Shown one piece after another: positions 52,681 through 63,446 of a stretch of 64,000 bases of DNA. Source of the DNA: Lunularia cruciata (lineage: Eukaryota > Streptophyta > Marchantiopsida > Lunulariales > Lunulariaceae); contig OX419756.1 of NCBI GenBank assembly GCA_948567375.1, positions 67,346,333 to 67,410,332 on the forward strand, written 5' to 3'. Position numbers and translations under genes: made by a program. The number at the start of each line of letters is the position of its first letter. Position 1 is the first letter of the stretch. The notes under the pieces are model-generated. The model worked only from the letters and a program-made list of their open reading frames with translations. It was not told the origin of the DNA and ran no database searches.

Positions 52681-52693
52681 AAAAGGTGGAAAT
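52681..52693 (+). promoter_or_regulatory. copia polypurine tract
   Basis: AAAAGGTGGAAAT directly precedes the 3' LTR start TGTTATGTTTGG. Confidence 0.75.
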
Positions 52694-53111
52694 TGTTATG
52701 TTTGGCTTGTTATTAGTGACGATTGATCAAGAGCAAGAGCAAACATGACTGATGAAACACCATACTATTTCATGCAGTGGTGTGGGACAGTCACTTGTCT
52801 AGATATCTTCAGTCACTACTATGGCTAAGTATTAAAGTGACTAGATACCTTGAGTGATCACTATTCAGAAAGTCCCACAAGTCTATATTCAAGAGTTCAG
52901 TTGGATGATAGTGATGAAGAACTATCCTTTTTTTTATATTTATGTGCAGAGAGTAATAAAGTTTTGAAGGCATGTGAGCCTATTTAAGCCATGGAGGTAG
53001 CTCCCAAGATAGGAAGTGAACCATGTTATTTCCTGTTGTCCTTACATTATTTACTTAATGGGGTTTATGATGTGCTATTGTGAGAGGTCCTTGGGACTGT
53101 GTTTTCTTACA
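52694..53111 (+). repeat. copia 3' LTR, 418 bp
   Basis: Starts TGTTATGTTTGGCTTG and ends TTTTCTTACA. It aligns with the 5' LTR through TCTAGATAT(C/A)TTCAGT(C/G)ACTACT and TATTTCCTGTTGTCCTTACA. It lacks the tandem duplications seen in the 5' LTR. Confidence 0.85.
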
Positions 53112-54959
53112 TAATACATGACACTTGGATTGAAGGATCCATTGATTTCCAAATTCCTCTTGATTAGCACAAACCATCCTTTGAGCTATCAATCAACTAT
53201 GAAGTGAGTGTGTGGTAACTTTCTTTGAGTTTGAGTTTCATTCTACGTTATCTTTAGTTTCCAAAACGGTGAGAAGAGTGCATCAAAGGAAAGAGAATGT
53301 TAATCTAAACCTCAAAACTCCAGCATATGGTCCATAGGAGATGCTAACTAGGAAGGATGCCCCAAAGAAGTTGAAACTCACATTCCTATTATGGAATTGG
53401 GAGTACAGCCCATTGACCATAGCTTGGGAAATGTTGGGTCAAAAGAGAGTTATTCCAAGAGTTTGCAAGCTTGGGACCTATGTGGCTAGGACTCTCTACT
53501 ACCATTTTAGAGTTGTTCTATGTGAGAGTGGAAGGCAAGGTGGTGGTTTCACCTTCAACTCCAAGTTCACACCTTTGAGTGAGAAGATGAAGGAACATCT
53601 TGCAAAGGCATTTGTGAAGAAGAAAATTTGAAAGAATAGATAGTTGGTTGCAGATTGCAAGAATCTAGCATGAAGGGCCATGCAAGATTTCTACTTTTAA
53701 AGGGTGTATCTATCAAATCCATTGGCTTGAAACATGTGTTTTGTTAAGACCCAATCAATTGGGGTTAGATCTCCCAAACAATGTACAATGTCTTTGATGG
53801 ACGAAGATGCCACTATCTTTTGCCTTTTTTATGCATTTTTCATTGGCCTTGGATTGCTTATGGCAAAAGAGAAGGAACAATTTCCAATACATGAAGTGTT
53901 GCATGAGTAATTTGATGTTGATGCCTATAGAGTGGAGACATGTGGAATGATGATGCAAAGTACATGTTGATTGGGGAGTCCATATTGCCCATCAAGAAGG
54001 AAAAGCACAAGGTTTTTGGAACTACCACTTTTCCCTACTTGGAAGAGGAAGAGGATGTCATGCATATATACATCAATACACAACATACATCACTATCATC
54101 ATCACACACTATAGAAGCACAACTCACACATAAGTCATACATGGACTCTCAAATTCTAGAATAATCAGTTTGTTCACAACTTGAATCACACTCAATCAGA
54201 TCAATACTTGATCTATCACTCAATAATTTACCAATAACTTGGCACTGATTACAATCAAGCCACATCCACTCTAGCTAAGAGACTCTAGGTGATGCTCACC
54301 GGCCTTTCATTCACTCTAACCATGAACTCGAAGGCTCACCATCAAAGAAGTGAGCTCTCTAGACCTACACTTCTAGGGTACTCCTCTGATTTTGATTGTG
54401 ACTTGGACGTCCAACCCTAACGGTCTTGCTAATGGTCCATTCAATGGTGTGAATGATGCAATCAACGGTGAGCCCCACCATGGAGTTATTACCCCGAATA
54501 TGAAATCTGACCGTCAACAAGTATGCTATGAGTAAGTGCCAAAATACCTCTAACTATTCACACTACAACTCTAGCATTCTAGGTATGACACTACAAATGG
54601 CATGGAAATTGTCACATGTATATACATCACTACACAACATACATCAACGTCACACCGTATAGAAGCACAACTCACACATAAGTCATACATGGACTCTCAA
54701 ATGCCACAATTGTCCCTCTAATTGGCGGTTAGGTCCCATCTACTCCAAGTATGTGCTATACCCTATGGTGGGCAAAAGATCAAGAGGCTGGGTGTTATTG
54801 AGCCCCATCGTTAGTCGCATGTCTACAATCTATATCATGTAAAGGATGAACTAGCCATGTGTCAAATACATATAGGACATAACCATTGTCCTTGAGGAAC
54901 CACCATGAGAGGAGGAGTCAAACATGCCCTATGCCATCCTCTTGAACAGCTATCACACA
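53112..54959. other. unassigned region with one short ORF and a direct repeat
   Basis: The plus frame 53,341-53,631 (96 codons, LTRKDAPKKLKLTFLLWNWE, FNSKFTPLSEKMKEHLAKAF) is open but unrecognised and may be transposon-derived. A roughly 90-bp direct repeat lies at 54,070-54,162 and 54,621-54,706. Otherwise nothing is recognised. Confidence 0.4.
54070..54162 (+). repeat. direct repeat, first copy (second at 54,621-54,706)
   Basis: Both copies share CACAACATACATCA, ATAGAAGCACAACTCACACA and TAAGTCATACATGGACTCTC in order. They lie about 550 bp apart. They may be remnants of LTRs of a short element or a local duplication. Confidence 0.65.
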
Positions 54960-55440
54960 CTAACATAATATAAGCTCCACCAAAAAAGCCGCATAACATC
55001 CACTACAGGCTTGCACGCACAAGTGCAAAGCTTGGGTCCATAGTACCATCAATGTTTGGGGAGCGGTGTGGCACACAATTGTGCACATGATCCTTCCAAA
55101 CAACAACACCATGTCCTTCCAACACAAGGACTCCAGATGGCAAAACATCACACACTCTCAAGATAGTGCAGCCTATAGAAACATCAAGTGCCATCAGTGT
55201 TGTTTACTATAGATATACATAATCAACTGGATGAAAATAATGGATCAAGGATCTATAACCTCTTCTTGAATGGTAGCATAATGTAGGGTATTGCTGTTGA
55301 GCAATTGCCAAGTTCTCAAAGGCCATCAACTTTGCTCTCCAAAAGATCTTTGTCCATTGAGAACATGCTCTTATCCATACGTTTGGATCATCCAAGTCCA
55401 AAGCTATAGTAGCATCTTGACAAATGGCTACAAGTAAATC
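54960..55440 (-). pseudogene. gypsy family 3 Pol C-terminal tail (fragment)
   Basis: Minus-strand pieces: DLDDPNVWIRACSQWTKIFW, LMAFENLAIAQQ, then YFHPVDYVYL, then TILRVCDVLPSGVLVLEGHG and WKDHVHNCVPH. In related Ty3/gypsy polyproteins this order follows the integrase core (GDYVYL is a conserved tail motif). The end (ACSGCYAAF) stands where some elements carry a PHD-type finger, but too little is left to call one. It is separated from the rest of family 3 (58.7-61.9 kb) by the purine-rich region. Confidence 0.55.
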
Positions 55441-55839
55441 TGGATCTTGTCAATAGAGTAGAAAGTAAGGAGAGAAGCATGCTTGGGAGGCTTTCCAGTG
55501 TTATTGGGAAAATAATCTATGGGTTGCATTAGTCCTATTTGGTGTAATAGAGAAACTGAGAGAATAGCAAATGTATATAAAAGTGCTAGTTGAAGGCGGT
55601 GTAAACTTTCTAGGTAGAAACTTGTTAATTGCCAATAGGAGTGAAGTTTGCTATAGGTTGTAAGGGGCCATTTGTGTTGGATTGTGACAAGGATTCGGAG
55701 AGTTGGCAGAAGAGTAGTGGTAATGGGTTTGGAACAGAAAGATTATTGGAGGTGAAGGCTGTAATGATCCAGAGTTTGGTGTGCCTTGGGAGTTTTTTTA
55801 TGTTACTGTAAGCACGGAAGGGGAATGAATCTAGGCAAA
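55441..55839. other. no gene recognised
   Basis: Unassigned sequence between the gypsy tail and the purine-rich region. The plus frame at 55,629-55,811 has no known motif. Confidence 0.4.
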
Positions 55840-58000
55840 GAAAGGAGAATATACTCAACAACTAGAAAAGAGTCAAAGAGAATGAGCATCAAGAAGAGGA
55901 GGAAGAAAAGGATCAACTAGAGAAAAGTTGGCTGAGTGAAGGGAAAGCAGAAAATGACAAATGAGACTTAACATCCACAAAAATGAAGTCTTTACAAGTT
56001 TTGGCTAGCAATTGGGATAGGACGAGAAGGCCAGTTAGCCAAAGTCAAAGGAGAGTTAGGATTGAGAGAGGAGTCTGGCCAAGGAAAATAATCTTTGGGG
56101 AAGGGGAAAAATATCAAAGTAATTTTGGACAAGAGGATTTGAGAGAGCCAAGGGGATTATCAAAGGAGGAGACTTCTTTTTTTTTTGGGCAGGTCAAGCA
56201 AGAAAGAATTCTTGAGAAGAAGGGTTTTCTGAACAGGAAGGAACCTGAGAGGACAGAGGAGAAGGGGAATCAAAAGACAGGGTATGGCAGGAAGGGAAAA
56301 ATCTGGAAAGTGCCTTTGGCACGGAAGGAGGATTTCGGGGAGAAGGAGGACAGGGCAGCAGAAATTTGGGGGGAGGGTGAAGAGAGAGAGAGGTGTGAGG
56401 GGTTCAGAAAAAAGGGAGAGAACAAGGAGAATAGGGAAGAATCTCAAAGAGGAGGGTTTTTGTTGGTTAAGGGGGATATCAAACGAAGTGTTTGGATAGG
56501 AGGAATTAAAGAAAGAGTTTTTGGACAGGGGTTTTGAGGAATCAAAGGCAGAGAGTTTGGGAAACAAGCAATGGCAGAGGATTTGAGGAATCAAGAAGCA
56601 AAAGCAAAGAGTTAAGGAATCAAGAAGGAAAGCAGAGATTTTGAGGAATCAGGAACAAAGGTAGAGAGTTCAGGAAACAAAAGAAGGCAATGACAAGAGG
56701 AATTGAAGGAGGAGGTTTTTGAGGATCAAAGAGAGCTTGGGAAACAAGCAATGGCAGAGGATTTGAGGAATCAAGAAGCAAAACCAAAGAGTTAAGGAAT
56801 CAAGAAGGAAAGCAGAGGTCTTGAGGAATCAGGAACAAAGGTAGAGAGTTCATGAAACAAAAGAAGGCAATGACAAGAGGAATTGAAGGAGGAGGTTTTT
56901 GAGGATCAAAGAGAGTTTGTTGACAGGGAAGGATCAAAGAGAGTTTTGGTGATAGGGAAGGAAAGGAAACCATGAAGAATCTTTGGCGGAGGCAGTAACG
57001 GAGCAAAGGAATAGGCATGAAGGATCAAAGGAGGTGATAGTGAAGGAAAGAAAAAGAAACATTGAAGAATCTGCGGCAATGACAGGAAAGGATTGAGAGA
57101 AGTGAGAGGAGGTGTGAAAGGAGAGTGATCAAATAAAGTGGCAGTGACAAGGAAGGATCAAGGAAAAGGAAAGGAGAGTGATCAAATACAATACAACAAC
57201 AGAAAAGAAAGAAAAATCAGAGAACGGTTTTGAACCATTGAAAGACAGAGAGGGAAGAGCATCGAGAGAAAAGAGAAAGAAGGAACAGAAAAAATCGGAG
57301 AGGGTTTTGAACCATCAAAAGGAAGAGAGAAAGGTGATTTTTTAGAGGAAAAGAAAAGATCAAGGGAAGTCAGGAATTGGAGTGAGAGGGAGGAATCTCA
57401 AAGAAGGAAGGACTGGACAGAAGGCAAATTTTAGAGAGAGAAGAGGGCTTGGATAGAAGAAGAGAGGAAGGAAATTTTGAGAGAAGAGGGTTTGGCCAGG
57501 AGTGAATTCTTGAGAAGGTTTTGCCAGGATAGTGTAGTCTCTAAAGAGATTTTGCAGGATAAAGATAACTCTCAGAAATAGTTTTTGCAAGACAGAGAGA
57601 GTGAGATCCCAAAGGGTTTTGAGATTTTGAGATCTCAAAAGAGGTTTTTGCATTTATAGAGAGAAATCTTGAAGTAGGCTTTTCCATTTACAGAGAAATC
57701 TTGAAGGAGGTCTTGGCATATACAGTGAAGTATCGAAGAAGGGTTGGGCAGGATAGAGAGAGAGGTTTTGTCTTAGAATAGTGAATTCTCAAAGGGTTGT
57801 AGGACAGAGAAATCTTGAAGGGTTTAGCAGGAATCTAAAGAAAGTCTCAAAAGGGTTAGATAGGACAGTCAACTCTTGAAAGGTTTGACAAGACAAAGAA
57901 ATATCAAATGGTTTGAAAACACACAGAAATATCAAAGGAATCCTCTGACAAGAAATATAAAAAGGGTGTGGTAGGGGAACATAGACAAGAAAGGATTGAA
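55840..58000 (+). repeat. 2.2-kb purine-rich region
   Basis: The plus strand is dominated by G and A (for example GGAGGAAGAAAAGGATCAAC), with recurring GAGGAATCAAGAA and AAGGATCAAAGGA-like words. A 184-codon frame at 55,983-56,537 is open, but it is extremely rich in Arg, Lys, Glu and Gly as the base bias dictates, so I do not call it a gene. It is probably an expanded leader or spacer of a gypsy element. Confidence 0.7.
56551..56910 (+). repeat. two tandem 180-bp units inside the purine-rich region
   Basis: Units 56,551-56,730 and 56,731-56,910 both begin GAGAG(T/C)TTGGGAAACAAG and end GAGGATCAAA. They differ at only a few positions, so this duplication is younger than most of the region. 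A partial third start (GAGAGTTTG) follows. Confidence 0.85.
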
Positions 58001-58657
58001 GGAGGGATTCATAGAGTCAAACGTATAAACCAATTTAGGAACAAATTTCAAATCAAGTACATATACAGAGAGAAGCTAAAAGGTTGGTATTAGTCTAAGC
58101 AGATTCTGATGATGATTGCACAACTCGCACAAAAAACTAGAATTTTGTTTCATGCACGGGTTGGTCTACTTACATTGCTATCAGACATTAGAAGGCTTTG
58201 AGCTTAAAACTAAATGGTTGAGAACTGCAGAGATGGCATGATTGAATCTTGATCTGGTAGGACCAATGTTTAAGAGAAACTGGAGGGCACGCCCTTACTG
58301 ATAACCAAAACCTTCTTTGTTCCATTCTTGGCCATTCAATATTGCTCTCCTCCTTTATGTTGCAATGAAGTGTACATGAGCCTTGCTCAAGAAATCTATG
58401 GAGTAATCCAGATGGATTGCATGTGCATGATATTTCATTGAGACAAAATGCTGAAGGGTTGATCACAACTTGAATTAAGGATCTCATAGGACACAACCTC
58501 TGTAAGTTTGGTAAGTCTATAGTATAGAACATTGTGTCTTATGACAAAAATCTGGTTAAAGTGGAGACACAATTGTAAGAAGGAAGAATTTGAAGCCTTC
58601 AACGGGTGGATCACATTATGAACAATAGCTTTGATAATGAAGCTGGAGCACATGGCA
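58001..58657. other. no gene recognised
   Basis: The purine bias ends near 58,000. Minus-strand frames at 58,188-58,532 and 58,435-58,698 show no known domain. It may be the 3' part of gypsy family 3. Confidence 0.4.
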
Positions 58658-58899
58658 TCAATTGCCATAGTCAATAAGAAAGAAAGAAAACTCAACAATA
58701 AATTCTTTGTACAAGTTTGATAGTTGATAGTTCACATTCCTATCCAGTAGAGTCAACGTAAGCCACTTGTACCATCTCAAATTGTGAGGTCTAGGCACAA
58801 GCAGGCAGGTGCTCGGTGCATTCTTGAGACCATACAATCCCTGTGACACCTGCTGAACCAATAGCCCATGGGCCACCAAGGTAAATGGAGATCCTAATC

Positions 58900-59615
58900 T
58901 CTCAAGTGGCCTCTCTGCAAACCATACTTCTGCAATCCTCTTTTCATCATTTGAACCACTCTCTTTGATACGCTATTTACCTTAGGATGATCTCAATAGG
59001 TAGTATGATGATCAATCAAAGCCTTGTTACACAAGACCTAAAACTTCCACAAGAACCTTGTACTGTGATCAGTCAAAACCTCAACTAGTGCACCAAAGTG
59101 ATTGAGAACCCAATCCAAGAATGAGTAAATCATCCTTCATTGGACCTTTCAAGAAGTGCTACCAACTCAATCCACTTGGAGAAGTACTCCACCATCACCA
59201 AAACATACCAATGATATCTTGTAAATGGTGAAGCTCCAATGAAGTCCAAACTCAAACAACAACCCAACCCCATGATAGATAATGGGTGTAATTGTGGTGG
59301 AGGAGCATTGAATGATGCTCTAATTTGGTCACAAACTGCACATCTAGCAACAAACTGCTATATATTGGTTTGCATACCACACCACCAATAATGACTCTAG
59401 AGCAAACTATATGTATGCTTAACTCTAAAATGTCCTAGCTCCTCATGAGCATGACGGACCAATTGTGGTCTTTTAGATGGAAGTGGTACTACTCTCACTC
59501 TAACATCCTCCCATACACAAATAAAGTGTCTGCCCTCTAATCTGAACCGTCTAGTTTGTTGAAGAACACGATCTCTCTCTTGGCCCCAACTATGCCACCT
59601 ACAACACCAGTGCAA
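58900..59615 (-). pseudogene. family 3 integrase (broken)
   Basis: The zinc-binding domain reads LVRHAHEELGHFRVKHTY, then a stop, then CAVCDQIRASFNAPPPQL, giving an H-H-C-C arrangement. The core begins SLDFIGA (first catalytic Asp), VLVMVEYFSKWIELVALLER, then a frameshifted VEVLTDHSTRFLW with the second Asp region. The third acidic residue region (SVSKRVVQT, usually AER) has lost the Glu. Inactive. Confidence 0.75.
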
Positions 59616-59939
59616 AGATAGTCAATCACTAAGACATCATTGTGAATGTTTTGCTGAATTGTACCACTACCTCCATGCTCTGGATCTATGACCTCAATAA
59701 CTCCTCATGTGTGCATTGACAGAGATAACACCAAAGCCTCAAAAATATGCAAAGAAAGGTAGATGCATGCCAACTTGGCACTATCCTCCTCATTTGTCTC
59801 ACATGCCAATGTACTCCAATTTGATCCTACTAGTTAGGACATGGGTTTCTACACAACCCATATACATCATGGTTCACCACTCTAGGTCAGTGAATAACCA
59901 TGAAATCATACTCTTGTGAAATCAAAGCCCATTGTGCAA

Positions 59940-60215
59940 GCTTCCTTAAAAGCTTATCAGACTCTATCAACAACTTTAGTGGCTGATGATCAGTCACAAG
60001 AATAAAAGAGTTACCAAATAGATAACATTTGAAATGTGCTATTGTCTATACTGCTACCAAGTACTCTCCCTCATATGGACTATACTTTGCCTCCATTGAA
60101 TTGTTGGAGCAACTAGCATAGGCCAACGTGTATTCCTTCCCCTCATCATCATGTTGGGTGAGCACTACTCCATGCCTCAACATACTCCAATCAGTGTGAA
60201 GCTGAAATGGTCATC
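59940..60215 (-). pseudogene. family 3 RNase H
   Basis: In one minus-strand frame: FQLHTDWSMLRHGVVLTQHD with the first catalytic Asp, KEYTLAYASCSNNSMEAKYS, then a TAG where relatives have Trp, then FGNSFILVTDHQPLKLLIES with the last catalytic Asp. The TAG is most simply TGG to TAG. It lies directly beside the inserted LTR. Confidence 0.8.
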
Positions 60216-60223
60216 TTTTGATC

Positions 60224-60908
60224 TGCAACACCTATTTGTGTATGTATATACTATTGTGATATTTAGTTTAGTATTATAACTACTTGAGAGATATTATTTA
60301 TATAGAGATAAATGATGGTTCAACATAGTCATAATTAGCTAAAGTTAGTCGTAGTTGAGATAGAGGGACCTTACTTTTGAGGAAGTGGAAAAGATGAGCA
60401 TCACTATTTTGGATTCTAGTGTGTTGACATGGTATTATTCCTAGGTGTTTGGCTTTGAGGAAAGAGTTGAGAACTCTTGGACCCACAAGCCTTTTTGTTT
60501 TGGATTCTTCTATAGTCCAAAGATAACCCATGTGAAGTACTCCTTGACTTAGTAATTGGGTCAAGATAAGACTATGCTTCGGAGAATATTCCAATGAGTA
60601 TGGATATTCCTTTAGCTTTTTTTACTTTATTTGACTTTTAGCTTAGTAACTTGAGTTATTCTAGTGATAAGTAACTTTGGTTCATAATTGTTTCACAAGT
60701 ATATAAACTAAGGGTGAGGAGGTACTCAACATCCTTTCATTTGCAACTATTTCTCTCATTGAGTTCTCTAGTGAACAATGGTTTGAGTCTTGGAGTGTTA
60801 GCCTTGGATGAGTATGATGGACTTGGGATTCCTTGCCTTCTTAGTCCATAATATGCTACCATAATAGCCATTAGAGGTTCATCTTGAGTGAGAATAGGTC
60901 GGCTTAAG
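60224..60908 (+). repeat. family 1 LTR inserted at the family 3 RT/RNase H junction, about 685 bp
   Basis: Begins TGCAACACCTATTTGTG and follows the LTR at 41,107 to about the text GAGTGAGAATAGGTCGGCTT. It is in the opposite orientation to the host element, and no internal sequence or primer site follows, so it is a solo LTR. The 3' terminus is diverged and its exact end, and any target duplication, cannot be fixed. Confidence 0.75.
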
Positions 60909-61860
60909 ATTGGTCTCTTCAAAATAAGATCAGATGTCAACCTCTCCTTGAGCTCTTCAAAAGTTATCTCATGCTCAACTTTCCAACACCACTCTTATGT
61001 AAGCTTGGTCAGCTTTGTCAAGGCCTTGGCAATGGCACTAAAGCCTCTAACATAATGGCTATAGAAGTTCACCAACCCAAGAAATGCTTGCACTTTGCTC
61101 GCATTTGTAGGCTAAGGAATACATGCAATAGATACATCAATACATGCATGCAACCTTGGTCTATTGAATACCAAGTCTGCCAAGGTAGATAGTGTGACCC
61201 AAATACTCAACCTGCTTGTGGAAGAATCTACACTTCCCAAGATGTAATTTGAGGCCATGAGATCTCAGTTTCTCAAACACCTCCAACAAATGTGTCTCAT
61301 GCTCCTCCACCATAATGTTATAGACCAAAATCTCATCAATATAACACATAGCAAAATCCAATTCAGCTAGGATCTTGTCCATGAAATCAGCAAGAGCATT
61401 CTCTAACCCAAATGGTAAGAATCTCCACTAATATAACACATCCTTACCATGAAGATCATTAGCCCAAATCGTTATCTTGGGCTTATCCTCCTCTTTGATT
61501 GGCAACTGATGATATCTTGCTCTAAGATCCAAAGTACTGAAGACCTTTGCATGCCCAATTGCATCAAAGATCTCCTTTGGTGTAAGCATGGCATACCAAC
61601 CAGCCCTAGTCAATTGGTTGATAGGATGGTAATCTCCAAAAATCTGCTTATATGTGTAGTTGCCAAATATTTCCTTCTTAGTTAGCATCACTATAGCTAA
61701 TACATACTCTCCATGTGAAATCTCCACCAAATTAACCTCAAAAAAATCTCTACTCTAGCTCTGAATCAATGCTCTGTCCATATCACTATATCAATAAGGA
61801 CATTGGAAAACTAGTGTATTGCTAGTTAGCTCAATCCAATATACTAAGGTCCTTTCAGAG
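60909..61860 (-). pseudogene. family 3 reverse transcriptase (broken)
   Basis: Minus-strand frames: NQLTRAGWYAMLTPKEIFDA and VFSTLDLRARYHQLPIKEED (motif A with its Asp), LPFGLENALADF (motif B), then MCYIDEILVYN, the catalytic YIDD box with the second Asp changed to Glu, and KLHLGKCRFFHKQVEYLGH. The thumb (VNFYSHYVRGFS near 61,060, FEELKERLTSDLILKRP) runs up to the inserted LTR. Stops and the D to E change make it inactive. Confidence 0.85.
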
Positions 61861-63446
61861 TACCCAAATCCTTCATATTGAAGGCCAAATAACTTGTGTA
61901 GCTCCTCAAGAACCTCCAAACTCTATATCTTTCCCCTCTTGTAAGCTTGGATCCTAGATTTGGCTCCCAAATATCCTTTGTAATTGATGTAGGGGTGGAA
62001 GACATACTAACTGGCTGCTATAAAGAGCCCCAAGAGTAGTAGTGTCATTCTCCCAACTTCCAAAGGTCCCAAGCTCAGTGTGAAAAACTCCCTCTGATCT
62101 GGCTACAAGCTCCATATGTCCTCTAGTTGCATCCCAAGTAGACCAATGGTGTAATCCAAGTAGACTAACTCACCTAGATGGACTCCAAGTAGGCCACTCT
62201 CCCTAGTAGCCGCTGGCTATATTGAAGAATACCTTGTCTTCTACATCCATCACCCCCAACATGTGCTTGAATTGTCTTGATAGGCTCAGAGTTCACAAGT
62301 ATCCAAGTGGTGATGCCTATCAAGTGCATCTTATGTTACTCTGCCAAGCCTAGGCTCACAATCTAGGTTAAACAATTCAAGTCCATAGCCTGGCCTAACA
62401 CCTAATGCTTGGATACCTCTAACATTATTGAGGTAATGGTAATATCAGTGCAAAAACCCATCACCCACTTTCTCACACCGGCATTGGGTTCCACCAATTG
62501 CTATAATTGTGAGTCCCAAACAAGTCCAAGATCTCCCTTTTGAAAAGCATGGGAGCTTAGGAAACTCATAAGTGTGCAAAAAGTGGTTTTGGGCTATCTA
62601 ACTAGGTTCACCATTAACATAGGTGACCTATCAACCATCACCACCATTTGAGATCAATGCCCAACATCCAAGATGTCATTAATAGTAATGTGGTCAAGTC
62701 ATTGAATCCCATCATAAGCACACTAGAGAACCCCTATGGGTAAGAGGTTTGCCCACCAAGATGAAGATGATGAGCACGTGATCCCACTCTAGCTACATCT
62801 AACAACATTGCAGGTCCCATCCAAGAATGGACTTGATGTGTACTCGCCACTACTCGAGTGGAAGAATCACCCATCAAAGGGATGTTCTCCAAAATTTAAG
62901 CTTGAGAAATGGATTGATGAGCTTGGAAATGTTGTAGTATATGTAATATCTCCCAAAACACACCAGAATGGGAATCTTGAAGACCCAAACCTTGGCCAAC
63001 ACATGTATGTCCCTAACATGACCACCCAAAAAAATCAAGAATGGACCATGTTACTTTATATCCTACACCCCCCACAAGGAAATGTCTACTAGTAGGGTCT
63101 TTTGGTAACCCTTGACTGCTTACATCAATGACAACTCAAGATATTCATAGGCCAAGTACGCCACATGATGTAGAGAGACTTGCTTAGGAGTCTCATCTCT
63201 CTCCACGTACAAATACCTATATACTTGTATACCCACCTCTAGTATCGCAACTAATCCAATGCTAATCTCACCAAACAACTCCAAGAGACATACTTCCTTT
63301 ATTGGATACTATCAAGCAACGAGTGTGGTATCCAAGATATCAAGGTAACTTACTCTAGAGGCTTATCCTCACATTGGTCTTTTCGTGGTACAAAGGCTCC
63401 ACTCCAAGCTTGTTGCACCAGCAAATCAGCATGTTATTGCAATGCC
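61861..63446. other. unassigned region, probably family 3 leader or other repeat
   Basis: I see no domain. The plus frame 62,808-63,092 (94 codons, FKLEKWIDELGNVVVYVISP) is open but unrecognised. Minus-strand sequence next to 61,860 still resembles the segment before the reverse transcriptase. Confidence 0.4.

Larger units (their letters stand above)
48493..53111 (+). mobile_element. Ty1/copia retrotransposon, complete layout but broken frames
   Basis: 5' LTR, initiator-tRNA-Met-type primer site, gag with a CCHC knuckle, integrase, reverse transcriptase, RNase H, polypurine tract and 3' LTR are all present in the Ty1/copia order (integrase before RT). Both LTRs are recognisably alike but differ by many substitutions and gaps, so the insertion is old. 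Many stops interrupt the polyprotein. The bases flanking the two LTRs (TCAAG left, TAATA right) do not match, and the missing part of block B does not resume on the right. So one flank has been lost or rearranged. Confidence 0.9.
58658..61860 (-). mobile_element. Ty3/gypsy family 3, pol region, interrupted by a family 1 LTR
   Basis: Minus-strand order: reverse transcriptase (61,860 to 60,909), a family 1 LTR in the opposite orientation (60,224-60,908), RNase H (60,215 to about 59,940), integrase zinc-binding domain (about 59,500-59,300), integrase core (about 59,220-58,900) and a decayed tail. No LTR of its own is visible. Stops are frequent. The family differs from families 1 and 2. Confidence 0.8.

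Noticed and set aside
55983..56537. A 184-codon open frame on the plus strand in the purine-rich region.
   Set aside because: A strand of mostly G and A has few stop codons of its own and yields Arg, Lys, Glu and Gly. The composition is explained by base bias and no domain is visible.
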